Source: Pedococcus_A sp963730585 (GTDB lineage: Bacteria; Actinomycetota; Actinomycetes; Actinomycetales; Dermatophilaceae). Taken from it: DNA of 64,000 nucleotides. A program made the position numbers and the translations under genes. The notes under the pieces were generated by a model, which did no database searches, was not told the DNA's origin, and saw only the letters and a program-made list of their open reading frames with translations. Where the stretch lies: NCBI GenBank assembly GCA_963730585.1, contig CAVSSL010000011.1, positions 620,001-684,000 on the forward strand, in the 5' to 3' direction. This document shows positions 7,864 to 17,612 of this stretch, one piece after another (within the stretch, counting starts at the first letter, position 1; each line of letters starts with the position of its first letter).

Positions 7864-8388
7864 CTACCGCAAGTCGAGGACCAGCTGGTCCTCGATGAGG
7901 GCTGGGTTGCTCGGCAAGGGCTTGCAGGCGCCCGTCTCGGAGAATCCAGCTCGCCGGTAGAGCCTGCCTGCGGCATGGTTGCTGCGTGTCACCCACAGCA
8001 TCAACGTGGTGGCGCCGTCGCGCAGAGCCCAGTTCCGCACCGCAGCGAGGAGCGCCGTCGAAGCACCTGCTCCCCGATGCCCGGGGTGGAGCCACATCGC
8101 GATGAGCTTGCGTTCGTCTGGGCTGGTCCCGTTCACCCCGGCCGCGATTCCGATCGGAGCCCCATCCTGGAAAGCGAGAAACGTAGCCGTGTCACGGCAC
8201 CACTCGCGCCAGTCGGCCTCGTCATACTCGCGCTCTTCCGCGAGGGTTGACCCGAAGGCACTCGGTGACTCCGCCAGCGCAGCGAGCCGAACAGCCTTGA
8301 CCCGCTCCCAGTCGGTTTCCTCGGCGCGCTCGACCACAAGCCCGGCATACGTGGCCTGGTCGCTGGTGGGTTGCTCCTCAACGTTCAT
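7864..8388 (-). CDS. GNAT family N-acetyltransferase
   Basis: About 174 residues. The start VERAEETDWERVKAVRLAAL is typical of small GNAT enzymes. The CoA-binding region is MWLHPGHRGAGASTALLAAV, followed by LWVTRSNHAAGRLYRRAGF, the usual GNAT end. The ATG at 8388 (MNVEEQ) was chosen; in-frame ATGs at 8397 and 8427 have no better ribosome-binding site, so the start is uncertain by up to 13 codons. No substrate can be inferred. Its neighbour upstream on the same strand is the DUF5655 gene. Confidence 0.75.
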   Translation of the reverse strand: MNVEEQPTSDQATYAGLVVERAEETDWERVKAVRLAALAESPSAFGSTLAEEREYDEADWREWCRDTATFLAFQDGAPIGIAAGVNGTSPDERKLIAMWLHPGHRGAGASTALLAAVRNWALRDGATTLMLWVTRSNHAAGRLYRRAGFSETGACKPLPSNPALIEDQLVLDLR

Positions 8389-8474
8389 GTACCGCATCGT
8401 GCCCGAAGCGGCCCCACTCGCACTCACATGGCGTCATCCGGGACCGGTCCCGCATCTTCGTATCCTCGCTCAGG

Positions 8475-8831
8475 TCAACCCGCCGCCGCCCACGCCTCCC
8501 GCAGCCAGCCGGCCACCTCACCGTCGACCTCCTCGGCTGAGGCCAGCTCGATGTGATGCATCCACACGCGGGGTGAGGGCTGCACCGCCTCCTTCACCCG
8601 GCTGGAGTGCACGTGCTTCGGCAGCGCGATGGACAGCACCGCCGGCACGGTGGACGACACGTACTGCCCCGGGCGCCACACCCAGGCAAAGGCCTTGCGC
8701 CGCCGGAAGGCGATCTGGCTCTTGGTGACGCGGACCTGCGAGTCCCCCAGCCCCGCAACAGTTTTCGCGACCGCGCGGTAGGCGGCCAGGCCGTCCGGGT
8801 GCCCGGAGAAGAACTCCTCAGGACTGGGCAT
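8475..8831 (-). CDS. DUF5655-like small protein
   Basis: 118 residues starting MPSPEEFFSGHPDGL. The pattern YRAVAKTVAGLG...VTKSQIAFRRRKAFAWVW...HHIELASAEEVDGEV resembles the DUF5655 domain, a small uncharacterised actinobacterial domain. The ATG at 8831 overlaps the 3' end of the amylosucrase gene by 14 bases on the same strand, which suggests translational coupling. The function is unknown. Confidence 0.65.
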   Translation of the reverse strand: MPSPEEFFSGHPDGLAAYRAVAKTVAGLGDSQVRVTKSQIAFRRRKAFAWVWRPGQYVSSTVPAVLSIALPKHVHSSRVKEAVQPSPRVWMHHIELASAEEVDGEVAGWLREAWAAAG

Positions 8832-10756
8832 CCACGACCCACCACGCGGCATACGGGCTCAGCAGCACCTGGCCGTCATCGCCCCCGAAGACGGCGTGCC
8901 CTCCCAGCGCGTTCACGGGGTGGGCGATGCCCGCCTCGGCGAAGCGGGAGAACCGGAACGGTCGCCACGAGTCGGTCACGTTGTAGACGCACACCAGGGG
9001 TCCGCTGGGGTGGCGGCGCACCGTGGCCAGGACACCGTCGTCGGTGTCGAGCAGCACCGTGCTGTCGGCTGCGGCGTGCAGCTGGGGCAGCCCCGCTCGG
9101 ACGCGAGCCAGGTGCGCGAGCCCCTGGAAGACCTTGCCGGAGGTCGTGCGCAGGTCCGCGCGGGCGCCGGCACGGTCCCAGTCCAGCCGGGGCCGGTGCG
9201 CCCACCGGTTGTCGTCCTCATGGCCGGGCTCCGCGGCCCACGCCGGGTCGTTGGGCATGGCCAGCTCGTCGCCGCTCCACACCACCGGTATGCCGCCCCA
9301 GCCCGCCACCACGGCGTGCGCCAGGAAGAGCCGCGCCATCGCGGTGTTCTCGGCACCGGCCGTGACCGCGTGAGCGAGCCCGGTCAGGGCCGCGGCGGTG
9401 CCGCTGATGCGCTTGTCGCCCGTCTCCGGGTTGTGCTGGAACACCAGTCCCCCGGCCCACGAGCCGGGGAACTCGCCCGCGTACCAGTCGGACAGGAAGC
9501 GCCGGTGGGCGAACCCGTCGAGCCCCACCGCCGCGGCGTCCGCGTCGTCGATGGCCCAGCCGATGTCGTCGTGGCACCGGACGTAGCAGATCCAGGTGCC
9601 GTTCGGCGGGGTCGCCGGCAGTGCGTCGAGGGCATGGCGGGCCAGCACCGTGTTGCCGGCTGCGAGCATCGACCAGACCTGCACCATGAGGCTGTTGTGG
9701 TAGGCCAGGTCGCTCACCCGCCCCGCGTGCGCGCCGAGCCCGAGGTACTGCACGAGGTCACGTGGACCGACGATGGCCTCAGCCTTGAACACCGTTGCGG
9801 GACAAGCGATTCGGGCAACAGCTCGCAGGATCTGCGTGAGGGCGTGCACCTCGGGCTGGTTCTGGCAGTTGGTGCCGAGCCGCTTCCACGTGAAGGCGAT
9901 GGCGTCGAGCCGCAGCACCTCCACGCCGAGGTTGGCGAGGAAGAGGATGATGTCGGCGTACTCGACGAGGACCTCGGGGTTCGACCAGTTGACGTCCCAC
10001 TGCCACGCGTTGAAGGTCGTCCAGACCCAGGCCTGCATCTCGTCGTCCCACGTGAAGTTGCCGGGGGCGAAGTCGGGGAAGACCTCGGGCAGGGTCTGCT
10101 CGTAGGCGTCGGGCATCTCGCGGTCGGGGAAGGCGTGGAAGTAGTCGCGGTAGCGCTCCTCCCCCGACCTCGCCCGGACGGCCCACTCGTGCTCGCGGGC
10201 GACGTGGTTGAGCACCAGGTCGAGCACCAGGGAGATGCCCTGTCCGCGCAGCACCCTCGTCAGCTCGCGCAGGTCCTCGACGGTGCCGAGGTCGGGCCGC
10301 ACGGTGCGGTAGTCCTGCACGGCGTACCCGCCGTCGTTGTCGCCCTCGCGCGGCTGCAGCAGCGGCATGAGGTGCAGGTAGCCCACACCGAGGTCGCGCA
10401 GGTAGTCCAGCCGGTCGACGACGCCGCGGAGGCTGCCGGCGAACCGCTCGGTGTAGCAGGCGTAGCCGAACAGGGAGGGCTCCTGGAGCCAGTCGGGCCG
10501 CAGCACCCGGCGCTGGTCCAGGCGTCTCAGGTCGGGCTCCCGCTCGACGTAGGCGCGGGCGGCCAGCTCCACCAGGCGCACCGCGAGCGCCTCGAGGTCC
10601 GCGCCGGGGTAGGCCCCCGCCAAGCCCCGCGACGAGGTCGTCCCACCAGCGTTCGAGCCGCAGGAGGAACGTCTCCTGGTCCGCCTCGGCCAGGCCGGCG
10701 AGCTGGCGGCAGGCGGCGTCGTGTGCGCTGGCGAGCCCGGGGGGCGACTGACCCAT
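8818..10756 (-). pseudogene. Amylosucrase (GH13), coding frame broken by one extra base near 10622
   Basis: The body encodes a full GH13 amylosucrase, an enzyme that builds alpha-1,4-glucan from sucrose. Family blocks include LPEVFPDFAPGNFTWDDE, FNAWQWDVNWSNPEV and KRLGTNCQNQPEVHAL, with the nucleophile Asp in EVLRLDAIAF, acid/base Glu in VFKAEAIVG and the third Asp in VRCHDDIGW. The N terminus (MGQSPPGLASAHDAACRQLA...FLLRLERWWDDLVAGL) is in another frame: at about 10615-10630 the minus strand reads GGGGCTTGGCG where GGGGCTGGCG would keep the frame into GAYPGADLEALA. The total length is 3n+1. It is either a real frameshift or an assembly error. Without the extra base the protein would be about 645 residues. 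Confidence 0.8.
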
Positions 10757-10820
10757 GCGCCGATTGAACACCCGCGACGCCGGCCTGCGGGGCGCAACGC
10801 ACAGCCCTAGGCTCCGGGTC

Positions 10821-11678
10821 ATGGCCTCGGTGCGCGTCGGGATCTCTGGGTGGCGCTACGCCGGCTGGCGCGGCGACTTCTACCCCACGGGACTGCGCCA
10901 GGCCGACGAGCTGCGCTACGCGGCCGAGCGGATGTCGTCGGTCGAGATCAACGGCTCGTTCTACTCGCTCCAGCGACCGAGCTCCTACCGGGCCTGGCGG
11001 GAGCAGACACCGGAGGACTTCGTCTTCGCCGTGAAGGGCGGCCGCTTCATCACCCACATGAAGAAGCTCGTCGGTGTGGAGGCACCCCTGGCCAACTTCT
11101 TCGCCTCGGGCGTCCTCGCGCTGGGGCCCAAGCTCGGGCCCGTGCTCTGGCAGCTGCCCGAGCGGCTGGCCTTCGACGCCGAGAAGCTCGCCGCCTTCTT
11201 CGACCTGCTGCCGCGCACGACCGCCGAGGCCGCACAGCTGGCCGGCCGCCACGACGACAAGCTGGCCGACGACCGGGTGCTCACGACGGCCGAGGCGGAC
11301 CTGCCGATCCGGCACGCCCTCGAGCCACGGCATACCAGCTTCGACACCCCGGAGGCTCACGCCCTGCTCGCCTCCCACGACGTCTGCATGGTCGTCGCGG
11401 ACAGCGCCGGCCGGTGGCCGGCCATGCGCGACGGCACCTCCGACTTCAGGTACGTCCGCCTGCACGGCGCCACGGAGCTGTACGCCAGCGGCTACACCCC
11501 CGAGTCGCTCGACCGGTGGGCCGAGCAGTGCCTCCAGTGGCGCGACGAGGGCCACGACGTCTACGTGTACTTCGACAACGACGCCAAGGGCCACGCACCC
11601 CACGACGCGCTCGCCCTCATCGAGCGCGTCGACCCCGCACCCCACACCGCCACCGCAGAGGCAGGAGCAGCTCCATGA
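10821..11678 (+). CDS. DUF72 family protein (YecE-like)
   Basis: 285 residues starting MASVRVGISGWRYAGWRGDF, the usual DUF72 opening. Other typical DUF72 blocks are SVEINGSFYSLQRPSSY, FVFAVKGGRFITHMKKL, LGPVLWQLPE, SDFRYVRLHG and the ending DVYVYFDNDAKGHAP. The family forms a TIM-barrel-like fold; its biochemical activity is not established. It overlaps the DUF1028 gene by four bases (ATGA), so the two are probably translationally coupled. It diverges from the amylosucrase gene with only about 65 bases between their starts. Confidence 0.85.
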   Translation: MASVRVGISGWRYAGWRGDFYPTGLRQADELRYAAERMSSVEINGSFYSLQRPSSYRAWREQTPEDFVFAVKGGRFITHMKKLVGVEAPLANFFASGVLALGPKLGPVLWQLPERLAFDAEKLAAFFDLLPRTTAEAAQLAGRHDDKLADDRVLTTAEADLPIRHALEPRHTSFDTPEAHALLASHDVCMVVADSAGRWPAMRDGTSDFRYVRLHGATELYASGYTPESLDRWAEQCLQWRDEGHDVYVYFDNDAKGHAPHDALALIERVDPAPHTATAEAGAAP

Positions 11679-12499
11679 CGTTCTCGGTCGTCGGCCAGGT
11701 CGGTGACGCGTTCGGCGTCGCCGTCGCGAGCCGGTTCATCGCCGTCGGGTCGGTCGTGCCGGCCGCAAGGGTCGGGGTCGGCGCGGTCGCGACCCAGGCG
11801 ATGGCCAAGGTGTCCTACAAGCACGACGTGCTCGAGCTGCTCGCCTCAGGAGCGAGTGCCCCCGAGGCCGTGGCCCAGGTGACGGCTGCCGACGAGGGCG
11901 CTGCGCACCGGCAGCTCGGCGTCGTGGCGGCGCACACCCAGGCCACCCACACCGGCGAGGAGTGCCTCAGCTGGGCCGGCGGGACGAGCGGCCGCGACGA
12001 CACCGGCGCCTACGCGATCCAGGGCAACATCCTCACCGGACCGGAGGTCGTCGAGCGGATGCGGGAGACGTGGCTGGCCCGTGCCGACCTCCCCCTCACG
12101 CGGCGCCTCGTGGAGACGCTCCTCGCCGGCGACGCGGCAGGCGGCGACTCACGGGGACGCCAGGGCGCGGCCCTGTATGCCGTGGCCCCCGGAGCGGGCT
12201 ACGACGCCTCCGGCGTGGTCGCGGACCTGCGGGTGGACGACCACCCGGACGCCTCGCGCGAGCTGGCGAGGCTCCTCGACGAGCACGAGCTGGTCTTCGG
12301 TGGACCTGAGGACGTGCTGCCGCTCGAGGGGGCCCTGGCCAGCGAGGTGGCGCAGCGGCTCGGCCGCCTCGGTCACCGCCACGACGACGCCGCCGCGGCG
12401 CTCGCCGCGTGGGCCGCTGAGCGCAACCTCGAGATGCGCCTGACCGAGGCGGGTATCGACGCCCGCGTGCTGGAGGTGCTCCGGCGCGAGAGCCCCTGA
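11675..12499 (+). CDS. DUF1028 family protein (Ntn-hydrolase-like)
   Basis: 274 residues. The start MTFSVVGQVGDAFGVAVASRF and the blocks VGAVATQAMAKVSYKHDVLELL and GAYAIQGNILTGPEVVERM identify DUF1028, a family with an Ntn-hydrolase-like fold and no firmly established reaction. A C-terminal extension of about 60 residues (HELVFGGPEDVLPLEG... onward) resembles the peptidoglycan-binding-like domain often attached to this family. The ATG overlaps the stop of the DUF72 gene. It converges on yciO with a four-base gap and no terminator. Confidence 0.8.
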   Translation: MTFSVVGQVGDAFGVAVASRFIAVGSVVPAARVGVGAVATQAMAKVSYKHDVLELLASGASAPEAVAQVTAADEGAAHRQLGVVAAHTQATHTGEECLSWAGGTSGRDDTGAYAIQGNILTGPEVVERMRETWLARADLPLTRRLVETLLAGDAAGGDSRGRQGAALYAVAPGAGYDASGVVADLRVDDHPDASRELARLLDEHELVFGGPEDVLPLEGALASEVAQRLGRLGHRHDDAAAALAAWAAERNLEMRLTEAGIDARVLEVLRRESP

Positions 12500-12503
12500 C
12501 CGC

Positions 12504-13124
12504 CTACTCGAAGGGCGTCGGGTCCCCGGCACCCCGGCGCACCACCTCGGGGTACCCGTCGGAGAAGTCGACGACGGTGGTGGGCTCGAGGCCGCACTCC
12601 CCCGAGTCGATGACGGCGTCGATCTGGTGGTCGAGGCGCTCCTTGATCTCCCAGCCCTGCGTCATCGGCTCCTCGTCGCCGGGCATCAGGAGGGTCGTGG
12701 AGAGGAGCGGCTCGCCCAGCTCCTCGAGGAGGGCGTGCACCACCGGGTGGTCGGGGATGCGCACCCCCACGGTCTTCTTCCTGGGGTGGAGGAGCCGGCG
12801 GGGCACCTCCTTGGTGGCCGGCAGGATGAAGGTGTACTGCCCCGGCGTCGCCGCCTTGACCGCCCGGAACACGCGGTTGTCGAGGTGCACCAGGTGGGCC
12901 ATCTGCGCGAAGTCGCGGCACACCAGCGTGAAGTGGTGCCGTTCGTCGAGCTGCCGGATGCGCAGCATCCGCTGCTTGCCGTCGGCGTTGCCGAGCGCGC
13001 ACCCGAGCGCGAAGCAGGAGTCCGTGGGGTAGGCGACGACCCCTCCGTCACGGATGATCTGCACGGCCTGCTGGACCGACCGGGGCTGGGGGTCAACCGG
13101 GTGCACGTCGAAGTACCTGGCCAT
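12504..13124 (-). CDS. yciO: YciO-type YrdC/Sua5 domain protein
   Basis: 206 residues, the same length as E. coli YciO and similar along its whole length: MARYFDVHPVDPQPRSVQQA, GGVVAYPTDSCFALGC, IRQLDERHHFTLVCRD, PGQYTFILPATKEVPRRLL, STTLLMPGDE and PTTVVDFSDG. The YrdC/Sua5 fold binds ATP and threonine and makes threonylcarbamoyl-AMP for t6A37 in tRNA. YciO is a paralogue whose role in that reaction is weak or uncertain, so it should not be equated with TsaC. The gene diverges from tdh with 37 bases between the starts. Confidence 0.88.
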   Translation of the reverse strand: MARYFDVHPVDPQPRSVQQAVQIIRDGGVVAYPTDSCFALGCALGNADGKQRMLRIRQLDERHHFTLVCRDFAQMAHLVHLDNRVFRAVKAATPGQYTFILPATKEVPRRLLHPRKKTVGVRIPDHPVVHALLEELGEPLLSTTLLMPGDEEPMTQGWEIKERLDHQIDAVIDSGECGLEPTTVVDFSDGYPEVVRRGAGDPTPFE

Positions 13125-13161
13125 GGGAGTGACTGTAGGCCGTGCCCACTATGTTGGGCGC

Positions 13162-14199
13162 GTGCGAGCACTCGTGAAGACCACCGCCGGTCCCGGGCTG
13201 GAGATGCTGGACGTCCCCGAGCCGGAGGTCGGGCCCACCGACGTGAAGATCCGGGTCCTGCGCGCCGGGCTCTGCGGCACGGACCTGCACCTCGAGCAGT
13301 GGGACGACTGGGCCGCGTCCACGGTGAAGCCCCCGATGACCATCGGCCACGAGTTCTACGGCGAGGTCGTCGAGGTCGGCGAGGACGTCACCAGCGTGCA
13401 GGTCGGCCAGCGCGCCTCCGGCGAGGGCCACATCGTCTGCGGGACCTGCCGCAACTGCCGGGCCGGCCGCCGCCACGTCTGCATCCACACCAAGGGCGTC
13501 GGGGTGAACCGCGACGGCGCCTTCGCCGACTACGTCGTCATCCCGGCCAGCAACGTCTGGGTGCAGCCCGACGACCTCGACCCCGACCTCGGCGCGGTGT
13601 TCGACCCGTTCGGCAACGCCACCCACACGGCTTTGTCGTTCCCCATGGCCGGCGAGGACGTCGTCATCACCGGCGCCGGCCCGATCGGGGTGATGGCCGC
13701 GGCGATCGCTCGGCACGTCGGCGCCCGGCACGTCGTCGTGACCGACATCAGCGACTACCGGCTCGAGCTGGCGAAGAACGCCGGCGCCGACCTGGTCGTC
13801 AACGCCGCCCGCAGCAACCTGCGTGAGGCCATGACCGCGCTGGGCATGAAGGAGGGCTTCGACATCGGGCTGGAGATGTCCGGCGTGCCGTCGGCCGTCG
13901 AGGACATGCTCGCCAACATGAACCACGGCGGGCGGGTGGCCATGCTGGGCCTGCCGAAGGACCCCTTCCCCATCGACTGGGGCCGGGTCATCACCCACAT
14001 GATCACCATCAAGGGCATCTACGGCCGCGAGATGTACGACACCTGGTACGCGATGAGCTCGATGCTGCAGACCTCCTCGGTCCTGCGGGAGCGCGTCGCG
14101 TCGGTCATCACCCACCGCTTCCCCGCCGAGAAGTGGCAGGAAGCCTTCGACGCGGCGCGTTCCGGGCAGTGCGGCAAAGTCGTCATGGACTGGAGCTGA
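13162..14199 (+). CDS. tdh: L-threonine 3-dehydrogenase
   Basis: 345 residues from a GTG start (VRALVKTTAGPG). Zinc-dependent medium-chain dehydrogenase: catalytic zinc residues lie in AGLCGTDLHLEQWD and TIGHEFYGEVVE, and structural zinc cysteines in CGTCRNCRAGRRHVC. The nucleotide-binding loop is VVITGAGPIGVMAA. GNATHTALSF, the substrate-binding region of Tdh, separates it from other alcohol dehydrogenases. It oxidises L-threonine with NAD+ to 2-amino-3-ketobutyrate, the substrate of Kbl encoded 10 bases downstream. The pair forms the threonine-to-glycine route. Confidence 0.93.
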   Translation: MRALVKTTAGPGLEMLDVPEPEVGPTDVKIRVLRAGLCGTDLHLEQWDDWAASTVKPPMTIGHEFYGEVVEVGEDVTSVQVGQRASGEGHIVCGTCRNCRAGRRHVCIHTKGVGVNRDGAFADYVVIPASNVWVQPDDLDPDLGAVFDPFGNATHTALSFPMAGEDVVITGAGPIGVMAAAIARHVGARHVVVTDISDYRLELAKNAGADLVVNAARSNLREAMTALGMKEGFDIGLEMSGVPSAVEDMLANMNHGGRVAMLGLPKDPFPIDWGRVITHMITIKGIYGREMYDTWYAMSSMLQTSSVLRERVASVITHRFPAEKWQEAFDAARSGQCGKVVMDWS

Positions 14200-14209
14200 G
14201 AGGACACAC

Positions 14210-15415
<1,206 letters not shown>

Positions 15416-15424
15416 GGCGGTCGG

Positions 15425-15880
15425 CTAGGAGGTCTCCGCCGCGCGGGTGTCGATGGGCGTGCCCCGCTCGACCGTGCGGCTGACCGTGCACAGCCGGTCG
15501 TGGGAGCGCGTGATCGCGTCGGGCAGCCGGTCGCGCGCACGGTCGCCGTCCTCGCCGTCCGGGAAGGTCACGGTGAACTCGACCTTCAGGCCCGACATGT
15601 GGTTGCCGGTCTCGTCCTTGACCTTGTCGCCGGTCGCCTCGACCGTGAAGGTGTCGGGCTCGACGCGCTTGGTGGTGATGAAGTCGACGTCGATGGCCGT
15701 GCACCCCGCGATGGCGGCCAGCAGCAGCTCGACGGGGCTGAACTGCTCACCGCCCCCGCCGATGCGCATGGTTCCGCCGCGCTCGTTGGTCACGTCGAAG
15801 ACGCCCTTCTCGACGCGGGTCAGCGTCACCGAGCGGTGGCCGGTGCCGGTGCCCCCGGTCTCCTCAGCCATGTCAGTCAT
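15425..15880 (-). CDS. OsmC family protein
   Basis: 151 residues starting MTDMAEETGG. It has the OsmC/Ohr fold signatures: FSPVELLLAAIAGCTAIDV with the first conserved cysteine and RSHDRLCTVSRTVERG with the second. Proteins with both cysteines usually reduce organic hydroperoxides with lipoyl or other thiols. The YhfA-like spacing suggests a general OsmC member rather than Ohr proper. The ATG overlaps the stop of the upstream DUF1697 gene (ATGA, 15877-15880), so the two are coupled. The stop lies in a tandem repeat shared with kbl. Confidence 0.85.
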   Translation of the reverse strand: MTDMAEETGGTGTGHRSVTLTRVEKGVFDVTNERGGTMRIGGGGEQFSPVELLLAAIAGCTAIDVDFITTKRVEPDTFTVEATGDKVKDETGNHMSGLKVEFTVTFPDGEDGDRARDRLPDAITRSHDRLCTVSRTVERGTPIDTRAAETS

Positions 15881-16422
15881 TGTGGGGAACCCCATTTCTG
15901 CGCCAGTGTCCGGACGACGGTCAGGTTACGCATGGTCGCCGGCACCCCGGTGACCCGTTCCACCTGCGCGTTGCCGAGCCTCGCCTCGTGGAAGGCCCTG
16001 CCGAGCTCGACCAGGACGTCGCGGCCGATGACGTGGGCGCGCTCCCCCGGCACCTCCCAGGCGGCGAGCCGCGCCGCCGCCTGCTCGGCGACGTCCTGCT
16101 GGCAGAACGCGACGTAGCGGCCCACCTGTCCGTCGAACGAGGGAGGTATGCCGTCGGCAGCCGTGACGAGGTTCGTCAGGTCGACCGGGCGGCGGGCCAT
16201 CGCGACGATGTCGAAGCCTGCTCCTGCCGAGAGGCACTCCCCCACTGCCTGCTCGACTTTCGCGGGGCTGCGCATGGGGGTCGTGACGAGCATGTTGCCG
16301 GTCTGGATGTGCGAGGCAACGTCGACGAAGGCGTTGTCCTCCAGCACCTGACGGGCGTGCTCCATCCTCAGGACGCGCTTGCCGACGTTGACCGCGCGCA
16401 GGAACACGACGTACGACGGCAT
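15877..16422 (-). CDS. DUF1697 family protein
   Basis: 181 residues. The start MPSYVVFLRAVNVGKRVLRM and the block DVASHIQTGNMLVTT are characteristic of DUF1697, a family of unknown function widespread in actinobacteria. It is translationally coupled to the downstream osmC gene. One GTATGCCG octamer is read here as GGC ATA CCT, using the rare isoleucine codon ATA. No catalytic prediction is possible. Confidence 0.85.
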   Translation of the reverse strand: MPSYVVFLRAVNVGKRVLRMEHARQVLEDNAFVDVASHIQTGNMLVTTPMRSPAKVEQAVGECLSAGAGFDIVAMARRPVDLTNLVTAADGIPPSFDGQVGRYVAFCQQDVAEQAAARLAAWEVPGERAHVIGRDVLVELGRAFHEARLGNAQVERVTGVPATMRNLTVVRTLAQKWGSPQ

Positions 16423-16515
16423 GGACCCTCCTCGTGCACGAACCCGGCACGGTCACAGTACGTCACGGCCCGGCGCCCGCCGAGGTGGCGGAAGCCGGGC
16501 CGCGACTCGTGTCGG

Positions 16516-17403
16516 TCAGCTGCAGCAGATGTTGTAGCCGCGGGCCATCCAGAACTCGGTGGGGATCGGGTTCGTCAGGGTGTAGTCGTCGACGCTCTTG
16601 GCGGCGTACTGCTGCTCGCCGACGCGCATCTCCACGTGCGTGTGGGCGGCGCCGCTCGACGAGACCCCGCGCCAGCTCTCCGTGGCGATCTTCTGCCCGC
16701 GGCTGACGCTGTCGCCCCTGTTCAGCGCGTCGAGCGGGTTGGAGTGCAGGTAGACGACCGTCCGGTTGAGGTCGGCGTTGTAGATCGCGATCGTCGACAG
16801 GCCGCCGCTGCCGGCAGCCCCCTCGACGATGTTGGTCACCTTCCCGGCGGTGAGGGAGTAGACCGGCTCTCCGACGCCCTTGGCCAGGTCGATGCCCTCG
16901 TGCCGACCGCTGGTGGACAGGTAGCCGTCGAAGTACGACGAGATGTGGCCGCCGGCGGCCTGGTAGAGGCCGTACTGCAGGTTCGTGTTGGCGGTGTCAC
17001 CGACCACGTGGCCCGCGTTGTTGTTCTTCAGCGTCGCGCTGAGGTTGACCTTGGCCCCCGGGTTGACGGAGTCGACGGCCCCCGCCCAGTCGCTCTTGTA
17101 GAAGACGGTGACGACCGAGTCCTCGCGGTTCCAGACCGAGGCGGTGTTGTTCTTGACGCACTGGCCCTGGCCCGAGCCCCCGGTGATGAACTTCGTGCAG
17201 GTGGAGGAGTCGGCTCCGTAGTTCTTGTCCCCACCGGCGAGGTCCACCATCGAGCCACCGTGGTCGCTGTTGTAGTAGAGGCAGAACTCGCCCGACTCGC
17301 AGACGCCGTTGCGGGCGTCCGCCGCCTGCGCCTGTGGCGCCGCGATGAAGGATGCAGTCATGAGCGCCACGCCGAGACCGGCGAGCGCAAGCTTCTTCCC
17401 CAT
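16516..17403 (-). CDS. Secreted protein joining a peptidase-inhibitor I36 domain to an M23 metallopeptidase domain
   Basis: 295 residues. A signal peptide (MGKKLALAGLGVALMTASFI, cleaved near AQA-AD) is followed by an I36-like domain (about 30-105: GVCESGEFCLYYNSDHGG...NYG, with paired cysteines) and a C-terminal lysostaphin-type M23 domain (about 165-270). Zinc residues are visible in RHEGIDLAKG (HxxxD) and AAHTHVEMR (HxH). M23 enzymes cut peptidoglycan cross-bridges. Carrying a crystallin-like inhibitor-type domain on the same chain suggests wall binding or self-control (inference). The final NICCS has two adjacent cysteines. The 209 bases upstream, to phzF, hold its promoter but no clear motif. 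Confidence 0.8.
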   Translation of the reverse strand: MGKKLALAGLGVALMTASFIAAPQAQAADARNGVCESGEFCLYYNSDHGGSMVDLAGGDKNYGADSSTCTKFITGGSGQGQCVKNNTASVWNREDSVVTVFYKSDWAGAVDSVNPGAKVNLSATLKNNNAGHVVGDTANTNLQYGLYQAAGGHISSYFDGYLSTSGRHEGIDLAKGVGEPVYSLTAGKVTNIVEGAAGSGGLSTIAIYNADLNRTVVYLHSNPLDALNRGDSVSRGQKIATESWRGVSSSGAAHTHVEMRVGEQQYAAKSVDDYTLTNPIPTEFWMARGYNICCS

Positions 17404-17612
17404 GAGGAAACTCCTTGTCGTTGTGGGGCCCTGGAGCCCCGGCTGAGGTGACGAGGAGCCGGCTGCACCGACGGGCACGAGCCGGGTCCTCACGAGGAAG
17501 ACGGTGCTCGGCGGCACTGCGAAAGCGCTGCGAATCGGTTGCGGACCGCTGCGCACACCGCTGCGGTGCGGGCACAGAGCCGTGCGGGCGCACGCACGTC
17601 CCGCTCCGGCGC

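Noticed and set aside
8896..10767. A long open reading frame on the plus strand opposite the amylosucrase gene
   Set aside because: It is a high-GC antisense shadow: low-complexity His/Gly/Val/Arg composition, no family motif, while the minus strand holds a complete catalytic set.
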